NCBI RefSeq assembly: GCF_030504545.1
Contig: NZ_JAUKWP010000001.1
Span: forward strand, 1-64,000
Length of the DNA: 64,000 nucleotides
Reading direction: 5' to 3'
Source of the DNA: Lactobacillus sp. YT155
GTDB taxonomy: Bacteria; Bacillota; Bacilli; Lactobacillales; Lactobacillaceae
A program made the translations under genes and the position numbers. Shown in pieces: positions 8,012 through 15,982 of the stretch (positions are counted from its first letter, which is position 1; every line of letters starts with the position of its first letter). The notes beneath the pieces were generated by a model, which worked only from the letters and a program-made list of their open reading frames with translations, did no database searches and was not told where the DNA came from.

Positions 8012-9709
8012 CTAGTCTTCCTTGATAGTAATATTGTCACTTCCAAAAAGATTTTCAGCTAAACTAACTGCTTTAGTTTCTTCTTTTTCGGCAACTGGTT
8101 GGTCTTGGGTTTCTTCATCACTAGTCATCTCATCTTGATGTTCTTGAAGATATTCTTTTCGAATATCAGGCCACTGACTTTCGGCAACTGGAACAATATC
8201 AAGATTTTTCTTAGTGAGTTTGCCTAAATTATCTTTTAGAGTATCTAACAACTCTTGATCTTGGGTGACTTTTTCAAACCATAGCGCATAGTCAAATGAA
8301 ACCACAATCCCATTATCACTAGCTGCCACTGGCTTAGAGACATTCATCATCGCTTGTTGAGTAATTGGCAACATCTGCATCATATCAGGCCAAATATCTC
8401 TAACTTCGTTGAGATCATCTTTTGTAGCACCGTTTAAGATAGTGAAGACAGCAGTCTTGTTAACAACCTTAGCTTTTTTAGTCTTAGTCTTTGGTTTTGC
8501 AACCGGTGCTGCTTGAGTTGCCACTGGCGCATGTTTAACTTGTTCTTGAAGCTGTTCAATTTGTTTTTCTAAACTACTGATTTGTGATTGTAATTGTGGT
8601 GATTCAACTGGAGTAGTCTCAACTTGTTCACTGATTTCTTCACAAGATTTCACCGTCATAATTTCCAAATAAATATCAATTTGATTAGAGTTCTTCAAGT
8701 TCTTTTGGGTATCAGAAACAGTATCAACAATTTTAAATAAACGGTCTTGGGTGAAAGCATTTTGCATATCATTGAGCTCATTTAACATAGTTGCTTGTGA
8801 GACTTCATCAGAGTTTCCTGATTTAACTAGAATCAAATCACGACATAAAGTGATGATGCTCTCAGTTAAGCGTTGTGCTGAACGTCCAGAAATCAAGATA
8901 TCATTTAACTTTTTCAAAGCACTGGCAGTGTCATGATTAGCAATATCTTTAAAGTAATCTAGTAATTGATCATTTCTTAGTGAGCCAGTAACTTGTAAGG
9001 CATTAACCAAGGTTAATTCATTGTCACCAAAAGAAATGGCTTGATCAGCAATGCTTAAAGCATCACGCATTCCACCTTCGGCAGCAACCGCAATCGTTTC
9101 AATTGCTTGCGAATCGTATTTAACATCTTGATCTTGTAAAACGAATTCCAAGCGACTGATAATTTCACTTTTACTAATACGGCGAAAATCGAAGCGTTGC
9201 GTTCTAGAAATAATTGTTGCTGGTAATTTTTGTGGTTCCGTTGTTGCCAAAATAAAGACAACCTTAGCTGGTGGTTCTTCCAATGTTTTTAGGAGTGCAT
9301 TAAATGCTCCTTGAGATAACATATGAACTTCATCAATAATATAAACTTTGTATTCAGCTTGCGTTGGGGCATATTTTGCCTTATCACGAATGTCACGAAT
9401 TTCTTCAACACCATTATTTGAAGCGGCATCAATCTCGATAATATCATTTAGACGGTTTTCATTTGCATCACGACAAATTTCACACTCATTACAAGGTTCG
9501 CCATCTTTGGGATTCAAACAATTAATTGCTTTTGCTAAAATCTTGGCACATGAAGTCTTCCCAGTTCCTCTAGGTCCACAGAACAGATAAGCATGACTAG
9601 TGCGTTTGTTTGCCACAGCATTTTTTAAAGTTTTGGTAATTACATCTTGTCCCACCACACTACTAAAATCTTGGGGACGAAAAACTCGATACAATGCTTG
9701 ATATGCCAT
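8012..9709 (-). CDS. dnaX: DNA polymerase III gamma/tau subunit
   Basis: 565 residues. AAA+ ATPase with Walker A GPRGTGKTS (residues 45-53), a zinc Cys cluster (CLNPKDGEPCNECEIC, about 65-80), the DEVHMLS box and the SRTQRFDFRR sensor region. A Lys/Ala/Pro-rich linker lies near residues 395-420, then a tau-like C-terminal domain. It drives clamp loading and couples the polymerase to DnaB. No frameshift signal for a separate gamma form was obvious. A TATAAT-like -10 lies at 9741-9746. Confidence 0.96.
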   Translation of the reverse strand: MAYQALYRVFRPQDFSSVVGQDVITKTLKNAVANKRTSHAYLFCGPRGTGKTSCAKILAKAINCLNPKDGEPCNECEICRDANENRLNDIIEIDAASNNGVEEIRDIRDKAKYAPTQAEYKVYIIDEVHMLSQGAFNALLKTLEEPPAKVVFILATTEPQKLPATIISRTQRFDFRRISKSEIISRLEFVLQDQDVKYDSQAIETIAVAAEGGMRDALSIADQAISFGDNELTLVNALQVTGSLRNDQLLDYFKDIANHDTASALKKLNDILISGRSAQRLTESIITLCRDLILVKSGNSDEVSQATMLNELNDMQNAFTQDRLFKIVDTVSDTQKNLKNSNQIDIYLEIMTVKSCEEISEQVETTPVESPQLQSQISSLEKQIEQLQEQVKHAPVATQAAPVAKPKTKTKKAKVVNKTAVFTILNGATKDDLNEVRDIWPDMMQMLPITQQAMMNVSKPVAASDNGIVVSFDYALWFEKVTQDQELLDTLKDNLGKLTKKNLDIVPVAESQWPDIRKEYLQEHQDEMTSDEETQDQPVAEKEETKAVSLAENLFGSDNITIKED

Positions 9710-9763
9710 CTAATGACTCCTTAAATAATCTAATAAGATAATTATACTTTACTTGAGCTAAAT

Positions 9764-9796
9764 AAAAAACTCCTAGCCGTTTGGGCTAAGAGTGTT
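9764..9796 (-). terminator. Terminator of SRP RNA
   Basis: The hairpin CTCTTAGCC / GGCTAGGAG with a run of T on the minus strand follows the SRP RNA 3' end and lies just upstream of the dnaX promoter region. Confidence 0.8.
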
Positions 9797-9802
9797 AATT
9801 TC

Positions 9803-9898
9803 TAAACATAAGGCACATGGTGCAACCTACTTAGTGCTGCTTTCTTCCGAACCTGACACGATTCGTAAGAGCATCATTGCCTATGGCCTTGCGGCAAA
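9803..9898 (-). ncRNA. ffs: Signal recognition particle RNA (short bacterial form)
   Basis: On the minus strand the core GUCAGGUUCGGAAGAAAGCA carries the conserved SRP domain IV, with its GGAA tetraloop and internal loops. The outer strands AUAGGC and GCCUUAU pair to close the RNA. At about 95 nt it is the short form, without an Alu-like domain. It binds Ffh and targets nascent membrane proteins to FtsY/SecYEG. The ends are estimated from the pairing and may be off by several bases. The position between tadA and dnaX is common in lactobacilli. Confidence 0.92.
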
Positions 9899-9918
9899 TA
9901 CTATAGTATCAAAAAACA

Positions 9919-10428
9919 CTAAGAATTTCCATCTTTTGCTTTATTTTTTTGGCGAATTTCTGAGAAAAACTCTTGCAAGATTCCGCCGCATTCATCTGCC
10001 ATCACATCTGAAATTACATCTGCTTGATGATTGTATCGCTCTTCATTTAACAAATGATTAATTGAATCGACCGAACCAGCCTTAGGATCCTTGGCCCCGT
10101 AAATCACGTTAGGAATGCGACTATTGATAATTGCACCCGCACACATTGGACAAGGTTCCAGAGTAACAAACAACGAAGTATCTTCTAGTCGCCAACTTCC
10201 TTTCACCTGACACGCTTGTCGGATAGCTTCCATTTCCGCATGAAAAATTGCATCTTGTAATTCTTCACGACGATTATAACCTGTAGCAATCACTTCTTTG
10301 GTTTCGTTATCAACTATCAATGCACCAATTGGCACTTCACGTGTTTCTTTGGCAAAGTTAGCCAATTGTAACGCTTCATTCATATATTTTTTCAGTTCAT
10401 CTGGAGTAAAAATCTCATTAGTTTTCAT
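9919..10428 (-). CDS. tadA: tRNA-specific adenosine deaminase TadA
   Basis: 169 residues. Zinc deaminase motifs HAEMEAI (about residues 58-64, with catalytic Glu) and PCPMCAGAI (about 90-98). It converts A34 to inosine in tRNA-Arg(ACG). Start MKTNEIFT overlaps the methyltransferase stop by 11 bases, so the two are co-translated. The C-terminal tail is a little longer than in E. coli. Confidence 0.94.
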   Translation of the reverse strand: MKTNEIFTPDELKKYMNEALQLANFAKETREVPIGALIVDNETKEVIATGYNRREELQDAIFHAEMEAIRQACQVKGSWRLEDTSLFVTLEPCPMCAGAIINSRIPNVIYGAKDPKAGSVDSINHLLNEERYNHQADVISDVMADECGGILQEFFSEIRQKNKAKDGNS

Positions 10429-11023
10429 AATTGGCTTTGAGGATATAATATCCCTTATCTTTCTTTACAACTTCGACATTGTTAAAAGTTTCTTGCATAA
10501 GTTTTTTAACCGAAGGTGCTCCTTGTTTTTTCTGAATTACCACCCAGATTGAACCACCATCAATTAAGTGCTTGCTGGCATCACTGACCATCGCGGAAAC
10601 AATCTCTTTACCTGCACGAATCGGTGGATTAGTTAGAATAGCCGCGAATTTCTTTGAAATCTTGTCATATACCGAAGATTCAATTATTTCAACATTTTCA
10701 ATGTCGTTGAGTTCAGCATTCGTCTTTGCCAACTCTAAAGCCCGCTCATTAACATCGGACATCGTGATTTGACGGTCGGGAAATTTCTTAGCAATTGAGA
10801 GTCCAATTGGTCCATAGCCACAACCTAAATCCAAAATCTCACCTTCTGGTATAACGGATTCATCAAAGGCTGATATTAAAACTCGTGAGCCAAAATCAAC
10901 GGTGTTCTTGGAAAAAACACCGTTATCACTTTGGAATTTCAGTTCATTATCCAGTAAGGTAAACTTCCATTCTTTAATATTATGTTCTGAATTTGGATTT
11001 GTTTCAAAATATTGTTCTGCCAA
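10418..11023 (-). CDS. Class I SAM methyltransferase, RsmC-like
   Basis: 201 residues. SAM-binding motif LDLGCGYGPIG (about residues 63-73) and catalytic NPPI motif (about 131-134), the pattern of small rRNA/tRNA guanine-N2 methyltransferases related to RsmC (16S m2G1207). It is shorter than E. coli RsmC, lacking the duplicated N-terminal domain, as is usual in Firmicutes. Upstream of and overlapping tadA. Confidence 0.85.
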   Translation of the reverse strand: MAEQYFETNPNSEHNIKEWKFTLLDNELKFQSDNGVFSKNTVDFGSRVLISAFDESVIPEGEILDLGCGYGPIGLSIAKKFPDRQITMSDVNERALELAKTNAELNDIENVEIIESSVYDKISKKFAAILTNPPIRAGKEIVSAMVSDASKHLIDGGSIWVVIQKKQGAPSVKKLMQETFNNVEVVKKDKGYYILKANYEN

Positions 11024-11077
11024 AAGTTCTCTCCAATTTGTCTATTCTCTTCAGTTTACTAGAAATTAGACAACAAA

Positions 11078-11099
11078 AAAAGCCTTTAACAAGGCTTTT
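11078..11099 (-). terminator. Terminator of rplJ-rplL
   Basis: The stem AAAGCCT / AGGCTTT with T run follows the rplL stop by a few bases. Confidence 0.85.
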
Positions 11100-11107
11100 T
11101 AATTTAA

Positions 11108-11476
11108 TTATTTAAGGTTAACTGTAGCGCCAACTTCTTCAAGTTTTGCTTTCATTTCTTCAGCAGCGTCTGTAGCTACACCGTCTTTGATAACTGATGG
11201 TGCGTTATCTACTAAGTCTTTAGCATCTTTCAAACCAAGACCTGTGATTTCACGAACAGCTTTGATAACTTTAACTTTTTCGCCACCCACTTCAGAAAGT
11301 TCAACATCGTATTCGTCTTTAGCAGCTGCTGCACCAGCGTCAGCTGCACCAGCTGCAGCTACAGGAGCTGCTGCTGTTACATCAAATTCTTCTTCGATTG
11401 CTTTAACTAATTCGCTCAATTCCATGATTGAAGCGTCTTTTAATTGATCAATAATTTTGCTTGTGTCTAAAGCCAT
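11108..11476 (-). CDS. rplL: 50S ribosomal protein L7/L12
   Basis: 122 residues. N-terminal dimerisation helix, an Ala-rich hinge ([14 protein letters not shown], about residues 34-48), and the C-terminal factor-binding domain with [19 protein letters not shown]. It forms the ribosomal stalk with L10 and recruits GTPase factors. Second gene of the L10 operon, 47 bases after rplJ. Confidence 0.98.
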   Translation of the reverse strand: MALDTSKIIDQLKDASIMELSELVKAIEEEFDVTAAAPVAAAGAADAGAAAAKDEYDVELSEVGGEKVKVIKAVREITGLGLKDAKDLVDNAPSVIKDGVATDAAEEMKAKLEEVGATVNLK

Positions 11477-11523
11477 TTTTAATTTCCTCCATTTTAGAAA
11501 ATGTTATTTTTTTAATTTATAAA

Positions 11524-12027
11524 TTATGCTGCAGGTTCATCTTTACTATCAGCAACTGCCTTAACTGCATAAGCAACGTTTCTGACAGGAGCTTGAAGTA
11601 CTGATACCAACATAGACAATAGTCCATCGCGTGATGGAAGTTTTGCAAGTGCTTGAATGTCAGCAAGTTCTGAAACTTTACCTTCAATCATTCCACCTTT
11701 GATTTCCATTGCTTCTACTTCGTTTGCATATTTGTCAGCAATCTTAGCAGGAGCAACAGGATCTTCGTTAGAATATACGATAGCTGTTGGTCCTAAGAAT
11801 TTGTCTTCCAAACCATCAAAGCCAGCTTTTTCAGCTGCACGTTTCAAGATTGAGTTCTTGATAACTTGCATTGATGCTTCGCTTTGACGTAATTCAGCAC
11901 GCATTTCAGTTACTTCAGCAACTGTTAAACCAAGATAATCAACAATGATTACTGATTTTGCATTCTTAAGAATTTCTGCTGCTTCATCAACAGCGGCTTC
12001 TTTTTTAGCTATGATATCTTTATTCAA
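11524..12027 (-). CDS. rplJ: 50S ribosomal protein L10
   Basis: 167 residues, matching L10 throughout (DYLGLTVAEVTEMR, FLGPTAI). It anchors L7/L12 dimers to 23S rRNA. In the Gram-positive model the L10(L7/L12) complex binds its own leader, which is present upstream at 12120-12224. Confidence 0.98.
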   Translation of the reverse strand: MNKDIIAKKEAAVDEAAEILKNAKSVIIVDYLGLTVAEVTEMRAELRQSEASMQVIKNSILKRAAEKAGFDGLEDKFLGPTAIVYSNEDPVAPAKIADKYANEVEAMEIKGGMIEGKVSELADIQALAKLPSRDGLLSMLVSVLQAPVRNVAYAVKAVADSKDEPAA

Positions 12028-12119
12028 ATGTTTTACCTCCTATAAACGCGCTCCGATTACCAGAATTTTTCCGGTACTCATCACGCTTGATTTTATTATT
12101 TTCTACTTGAGGATTTAAC

Positions 12120-12224
12120 CCGAGATAATAAAAAACTCCGCGCCCAAGGGCACAGAGTTATCATCGATAAACTGGCCTCGGCAGGTTATTAAGACTTTCG
12201 TCACCTGAGTCTTCGGTAGAATTA
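12120..12224 (-). promoter_or_regulatory. L10 leader with transcription attenuator
   Basis: On the minus strand the transcript opens with CUACCGAAGACUCAGGUGACGA, then AACCUGCCGAGGCCAG, the conserved protein-binding region of the Firmicutes L10 leader. A strong hairpin AACTCTGTGCCC-TTGG-GCGCGGAGTT followed by T6 (12126-12160) comes next and fits an intrinsic terminator. Excess L10(L7/L12) would favour termination. A promoter TTGACT-17-TAATTT (12233-12261) lies just upstream. Confidence 0.9.
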
Positions 12225-12232
12225 ATATTAAT

Positions 12233-12261
12233 AAATTATCACTAATTTAACTTCAAGTCAA
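12233..12261 (-). promoter_or_regulatory. Promoter of rplJ-rplL
   Basis: -35 TTGACT (12256-12261), 17-base spacer, -10 TAATTT (12233-12238), reading toward the L10 leader. It begins inside the last codons of rplA. Confidence 0.6.
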
Positions 12262-12270
12262 TCTAATTTC

Positions 12271-12957
12271 TTAGGCTTCTGGGTTAATTGTAAGACCAGG
12301 ACCGAAAGTAGATGTCATATTGATACTCTTAATGTAAGTACCTTTTAGTGATGCAGGACGAGCTTTTACAACTACGTCATACATTGCTTTGAAGTTTTCT
12401 GCTAACTTATCAGCTTCGAAAGAAATCTTTCCGATTGGTGCATGGATTAATCCATTAGCATCAACACGGTAAGCTACTTGTCCAGCTTTGATATCATTAA
12501 CAGCTTTTTCAACGTCCATTGTAACTGTACCGGTCTTAGGGTTTGGCATCAAACCTTTAGGTCCAAGTACACGTCCAAGTTGTCCTACTTTAGCCATCAT
12601 TGGTGGTGTAGCAACAACAACGTCAAAATCAAACCAACCATCTTTGATCTTATCAACAAGATCATCTGAACCAACAAAATCTGCACCAGCAGCTTCTGCT
12701 TGTTTTGCTTGGTCTCCTTCAGCAAACACAATCACTTTTTGAGTTTTACCGGTACCATTTGGTAACACGATTGCTCCACGTAATTGTTGGTCTGCTTGTT
12801 TAACATCAAGGTTAAGGTTGAAAGCAACCTCAACTGATGCGTCAAATTTTGCAAAATCAATTTCTTTTAGTAATGTTGCAGCTTCTGTAGCTGAATATGT
12901 TTTATCAGCATCTACTTTTTTTGCTGCTTCGATATATTTTTTACCATGCTTAGGCAT
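12271..12957 (-). CDS. rplA: 50S ribosomal protein L1
   Basis: 228 residues, full length, with the L1 signature ([17 protein letters not shown], about residues 128-144). It binds the mobile L1 stalk of 23S rRNA and represses its own mRNA in many bacteria. A stem-loop resembling an L1 site lies just before its ribosome site (12978-13006). Confidence 0.98.
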   Translation of the reverse strand: MPKHGKKYIEAAKKVDADKTYSATEAATLLKEIDFAKFDASVEVAFNLNLDVKQADQQLRGAIVLPNGTGKTQKVIVFAEGDQAKQAEAAGADFVGSDDLVDKIKDGWFDFDVVVATPPMMAKVGQLGRVLGPKGLMPNPKTGTVTMDVEKAVNDIKAGQVAYRVDANGLIHAPIGKISFEADKLAENFKAMYDVVVKARPASLKGTYIKSINMTSTFGPGLTINPEA

Positions 12958-12977
12958 GCTAAGTTCCTCCTTGCTTT

Positions 12978-13006
12978 GTGGTCTAATGGAGTTTTACTCC
13001 TCCCAC
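12978..13006 (-). promoter_or_regulatory. Candidate L1-protein operator before rplA
   Basis: On the minus strand GUGGGAGGAGUAAAACUCCAUUAGACCAC folds as GUGG/CCAC and GGAG/CUCC helices separated by an asymmetric internal loop (purine-rich on one side, AUUAGA on the other). This is the shape of L1 mRNA sites that mimic 23S rRNA. A near copy precedes rplK. Confidence 0.65.
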
Positions 13007-13057
13007 TTGTTAGAAATGTTTTCACATATCTTGTAAAACTACGACAATACTTTTGAA

Positions 13058-13483
13058 TTAACCTTCGACAGTAAATCCAATACTACGCGCAGTACCTTCA
13101 ACCATACGCATTGCAGATTCAACATCTGATGCATTTAGGTCTTTCATTTTGGTTTCTGCAATTTCGCGAACTTGATCTTTTGTCACGCTAGCAGCTTTTT
13201 CAGTTTTGGGATTTCCAGAACCTTTTTTAACACCAGCAGCCTTCATTAATAATGTTGCGGCTGGAGGAGTTTTAGTTACGAAATCAAATGAACGATCTTC
13301 GTACACAGTGATAACAACAGGAATAATCATTCCAGGTTGATCAGCTGTTCTTGCATTAAAATCCTTTGTGAAAGCAACGATATTGATACCAGCTTGACCT
13401 AGAGCAGGTCCAACTGGTGGAGCTGGAGTTGCTTGTCCAGCAGGAATTTGCAATTTAACAATGTTTGCAACTTTTTTAGCCAC
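13058..13483 (-). CDS. rplK: 50S ribosomal protein L11
   Basis: 141 residues, matching L11 ([18 protein letters not shown], residues 14-31). It forms the GTPase centre with 23S rRNA. The start is GTG at 13483, 8 bases after AAAGGAGG. An ATG lying 1 base after the ribosome site is out of frame and opens only MYRG-stop. First gene of rplK-rplA. Confidence 0.97.
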   Translation of the reverse strand: MAKKVANIVKLQIPAGQATPAPPVGPALGQAGINIVAFTKDFNARTADQPGMIIPVVITVYEDRSFDFVTKTPPAATLLMKAAGVKKGSGNPKTEKAASVTKDQVREIAETKMKDLNASDVESAMRMVEGTARSIGFTVEG

Positions 13484-13509
13484 GGTACATACCTCCTTTG
13501 TTCCGTGAT

Positions 13510-13544
13510 GTGGTTTTAATGAGGATCACAATTTCCTCTCCCAC
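13510..13544 (-). promoter_or_regulatory. Candidate L1-protein operator before rplK
   Basis: Minus-strand RNA GUGGGAGAGGAAAU...GAUCCUCAUUAAAACCAC pairs GUGG/CCAC and GAGGA/UCCUC around an asymmetric loop AUUAAA. It shares the outer helix, the GAG and the AUUAxA loop with the element before rplA. Probably the L1 autogenous control site of the operon. Confidence 0.65.
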
Positions 13545-13568
13545 AGTGCGCCTAAAACGCACTTTAAT

Positions 13569-13597
13569 AGTTTAACACGGTAGAAGTTGATTTTCAA
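13569..13597 (-). promoter_or_regulatory. Promoter of rplK-rplA
   Basis: -35 TTGAAA (13592-13597), 17-base spacer, -10 TAAACT (13569-13574), upstream of the L1-like leader element. Confidence 0.6.
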
Positions 13598-13609
13598 TAT
13601 GATTAATTA

Positions 13610-14155
13610 CTATTGTTTATCAACAAAATCGTAGTCTAATTCGGTGTTAGTCAAACGACCAAACATATCGATTTCTACCTTTAACTTCATATGTTCGTCA
13701 TCAACTTCAGTAACTTTTCCAGTTAATCCTGAGAAAGCTCCTTCAACGATAGTTACCATTTCACCAACAGAGAAGTCAGTGTCATGGTTTCTTCTACTTA
13801 ATCCAGCACTGTGCAAGATGTTATCTACTTCATCTGGCAATAATGGAGCTGGCTTACTTCCGGCACCGTGACTACCAACGAATCCAGTAACACCTGGAGT
13901 ATTACGAACAACGAACCATGATTCATCAGACATTACCATTTCTACCAGAACATATCCTGGGAAAGTCTTCTTCATTTCGGTTTTTGTTTTACCATTTTTT
14001 GTTTCTGTTTCTTCTTCTTCAGGAACGATAGCACGGAAAATATGATCTTCCATTCCCATTGATGTTGCACGGGATTCGATATTTTCTTTAACTTTATTTT
14101 CATATCCAGAATAAGTATGTAAAACAAACCATTGTTTCAATGTTTCTTCAGCCAT
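13610..14155 (-). CDS. nusG: Transcription termination/antitermination factor NusG
   Basis: 181 residues from ATG 14155 (AGGAGAACATTT before MAEETLKQ); an 8-codon longer start would lie on the leader hairpin. The N-terminal NGN domain has WFVLHTYSGYENKV, and the C-terminal KOW has EGAFSGLTGKVTEVD. It binds RNA polymerase and influences pausing, termination and translation coupling. An intrinsic terminator sits about 20 bases before its ribosome site. Confidence 0.97.
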   Translation of the reverse strand: MAEETLKQWFVLHTYSGYENKVKENIESRATSMGMEDHIFRAIVPEEEETETKNGKTKTEMKKTFPGYVLVEMVMSDESWFVVRNTPGVTGFVGSHGAGSKPAPLLPDEVDNILHSAGLSRRNHDTDFSVGEMVTIVEGAFSGLTGKVTEVDDEHMKLKVEIDMFGRLTNTELDYDFVDKQ

Positions 14156-14182
14156 AAATGTTCTCCTATTTTTAAACAAAAT

Positions 14183-14209
14183 AAAAAAACCTCGGTTACA
14201 AGGTTTTTC
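14183..14209 (-). terminator. Terminator-like hairpin in the nusG leader
   Basis: Minus strand: AAAACCTTG-TAAC-CGAGGTTTT followed by further T residues. It lies between secE and nusG, ending about 20 bases before the nusG ribosome site. That leaves no room for a promoter after it, so it probably attenuates rather than insulates nusG. Confidence 0.75.
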
Positions 14210-14250
14210 TCTAACAAGACAATATTACCAAAAATTTATTTTTTTTCAAA

Positions 14251-14433
14251 TTATTTAGAAACAAAGTTATTAATTAGAAGCAAGATAAGCGCATCAATAG
14301 CAGCAAAGAATATTCCGTACATAAGTGAAGTCATGATAACAGTCCATGAATCACGACGAGTTTCTTTGGCTGTTGGCCAAGTGACAAGTTTCATTTCATC
14401 TTTTACACTACCTAAAAATTTAAATAATCTCAT
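14251..14433 (-). CDS. secE: Preprotein translocase subunit SecE
   Basis: 60 residues from ATG 14433, with GAGGG upstream; a longer frame to 14490 overlaps rpmG and is rejected. Cytoplasmic amphipathic helix with VKDEMKLVTWPTAKE, then one membrane segment, the single-span Gram-positive form. It clamps SecY. Follows rpmG and precedes nusG. Confidence 0.95.
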   Translation of the reverse strand: MRLFKFLGSVKDEMKLVTWPTAKETRRDSWTVIMTSLMYGIFFAAIDALILLLINNFVSK

Positions 14434-14455
14434 TTTATTATTACCCTCAATTACC

Positions 14456-14605
14456 TTATCTAGTTTCCTTATGCATTGTGTGTTTACCACAGTGCTTACA
14501 AAACTTCTTAACTTCTAATCGATCTGTTCGTGCAGGATTCTCAGTTACAGTGTAATTTCTTGAACCGCAAACACTGCAGGCTAATGCTATTTTTCTTAAT
14601 CCCAT
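14456..14605 (-). CDS. rpmG: 50S ribosomal protein L33
   Basis: 49 residues, [14 protein letters not shown] ... [17 protein letters not shown]. Four cysteines in two CxxC pairs mark the zinc-binding (C+) form. Ribosome site TAGGAGTGATATT. First gene of rpmG-secE-nusG, the usual order. Too short to stand out by length, but unmistakable by sequence. Confidence 0.95.
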   Translation of the reverse strand: MGLRKIALACSVCGSRNYTVTENPARTDRLEVKKFCKHCGKHTMHKETR

Positions 14606-14637
14606 AATATCACTCCTACACTTATTAACAAACAATA

Positions 14638-14666
14638 AGTATAGCCGGGATTGGCACAGTTGTCAA
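14638..14666 (-). promoter_or_regulatory. Promoter of rpmG-secE-nusG
   Basis: -35 TTGACA (14661-14666), 17-base spacer, -10 TATACT (14638-14643); near-consensus. The -35 overlaps the stop codon of the sigma-factor gene. Confidence 0.8.
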
Positions 14667-15226
14667 TTAGCTAGATAGAGTCGCAATTTCTTTTTACATT
14701 TATACAATGCCGAACGAATTTGATTAATACTAGCATCAATATCTTCCATTTTTTGTTGTCCTAATAACATTTTAAAAACTTCAAGTTCAGTATAATTCAG
14801 TTGCTTAAAAAATTCTGTTAAATCAATTTTTCTGCTAAAAGTATTGGCACCTTTGTTTGAGCCGACAAACCTACCATCAAAAGCATCAGCAATAACCGTT
14901 CCTTCAAAGGAACTAGCCTCTTTATTAATTCTTCTTTTCAATGCCAACTCACGTCGTAATAAACTACGGGCATGATTCTCCAATCTCATCTTATAGAAGT
15001 TACCGAACTTTGAACCCTGTTCTCCTTTATAACGAAAACAAGTTTCATGGCACACGATTAGAAATTCTTGTCGCCAGTCATCTTCATCAAAATCTCTGAT
15101 GAAGTATCGATTCATAATCGATTCTGTGATAGGCAAAAACTTGTGATACAAAATTCTTAAAGCTTCGGAACTATTCTCATACTTCACTTGGTTTACCAAT
15201 TCTAAATCATCAAAATTATTTTCCAT
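14663..15226 (-). CDS. Sigma-70 family alternative sigma factor, SigH/ComX-like
   Basis: 187 residues from ATG 15226 (AAAGGG ribosome site). Region 2 contains EDDWRQEFLIVCHETCFRY, and region 4 is a short C-terminal helix-turn-helix (INQIRSALYKCKKKL). Gene order (rlmB, this gene, rpmG, secE, nusG) is that of sigH in Bacillus and of the comX/sigH gene of lactobacilli. Its likely role is turning on late competence genes, but no competence genes are in the window. It may be silent under normal growth. Confidence 0.82.
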   Translation of the reverse strand: MENNFDDLELVNQVKYENSSEALRILYHKFLPITESIMNRYFIRDFDEDDWRQEFLIVCHETCFRYKGEQGSKFGNFYKMRLENHARSLLRRELALKRRINKEASSFEGTVIADAFDGRFVGSNKGANTFSRKIDLTEFFKQLNYTELEVFKMLLGQQKMEDIDASINQIRSALYKCKKKLRLYLAN

Positions 15227-15295
15227 GTTTTTCCCTTTCACACTTAATATTTTAAAAATACACATAAATCCAGTAACTATTAAGCGAACGAATGT

Positions 15296-15382
15296 TTATT
15301 AGACACTTGATTTTTGTGTTATTAGACTGCTTTTATATACTTTTTCATGAAAAGCAAACACGTTTTTACAGAATCTAATAAC
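15296..15382. repeat. TTATTAGAC repeats between the sigma-factor and reductase genes
   Basis: TTATTAGAC occurs at 15296-15304 and again at 15319-15327 (23 bases, about two helical turns, apart). An inverted partial copy TCTAATAAC lies at 15374-15382. They fall in the divergent intergenic region and may be operator sites for either gene. No regulator is known. Confidence 0.4.
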
Positions 15383-15439
15383 TTTCATTTTTTAAAATAA
15401 ACAGGTAGCATGAATTTATTAATTCAAAAGGAGCTCACT

Positions 15440-15955
15440 ATGCGAAAAGTTCTTTTTTATGGGGCAATTAGTCTCGACGGTTACTTAGCCGATAAGCAGG
15501 ATAATCTTGATTGGTTGTTGAACAGCGACTTACAAGGAAAATCAACTTACGAGGATTTCATTTCTCATGTTGATACTTTAGTAATGGGACACAACACCTA
15601 CCAAGAAACCAAGAAGATTCTTGACGGTGAACCATTTTATCCAGAACAAAAAATTTTTGTTTTCAGTCACTCTCAAGCTAGTCTCGACGATGCCACTGTA
15701 GTCAAAGGTGACGTAGCTAAATTCATCAACCAACAAAAAGAACTTGCGGGGCAAGATCTTTGGATTGTTGGCGGTGGCCCCATCGTTCAACCATTAATTG
15801 AGGCTGATTTAATTGACGAATGGCAAATCCAAATTGCTCCGTTCTTGTTAGGAAATGGTAAGCGCTTGTTTGAACCTGGTGACTACTTTAAAAAATTAAA
15901 ATTAGTCAATACCACTAACCTCGGTGAATTAACTGAATTACATTTTAAGAAATAA
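15440..15955 (+). CDS. Dihydrofolate-reductase-fold protein (RibD C-terminal family)
   Basis: 171 residues from ATG 15440, preceded by AAAGGAG; a start 30 bases upstream lacks such a site. It belongs to the RibD_C/YwjB-like family: MRKVLFYGAISLDGYLAD at the start, then VMGHNTYQE and IVGGGPIVQPLIEADLIDEW. It probably binds NADPH, but its substrate is unknown and it should not be called the housekeeping FolA. Single gene with a shared terminator. Confidence 0.85.
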   Translation: MRKVLFYGAISLDGYLADKQDNLDWLLNSDLQGKSTYEDFISHVDTLVMGHNTYQETKKILDGEPFYPEQKIFVFSHSQASLDDATVVKGDVAKFINQQKELAGQDLWIVGGGPIVQPLIEADLIDEWQIQIAPFLLGNGKRLFEPGDYFKKLKLVNTTNLGELTELHFKK

Positions 15956-15982
15956 AAAAGACAATCCTAAGATTGTCTTTTT
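15955..15982. terminator. Bidirectional terminator between reductase gene and rlmB
   Basis: The stem AAAAAGACAATC / GATTGTCTTTTT, loop CTAA, has T runs on both strands and serves the convergent genes on each side. Confidence 0.85.

Noticed and set aside
15440-15955. Calling this protein the housekeeping dihydrofolate reductase (folA)
   Set aside because: The sequence follows the RibD C-terminal/YwjB group, not classical FolA; the folate riboswitch at 2.4 kb is too far away to be linked.
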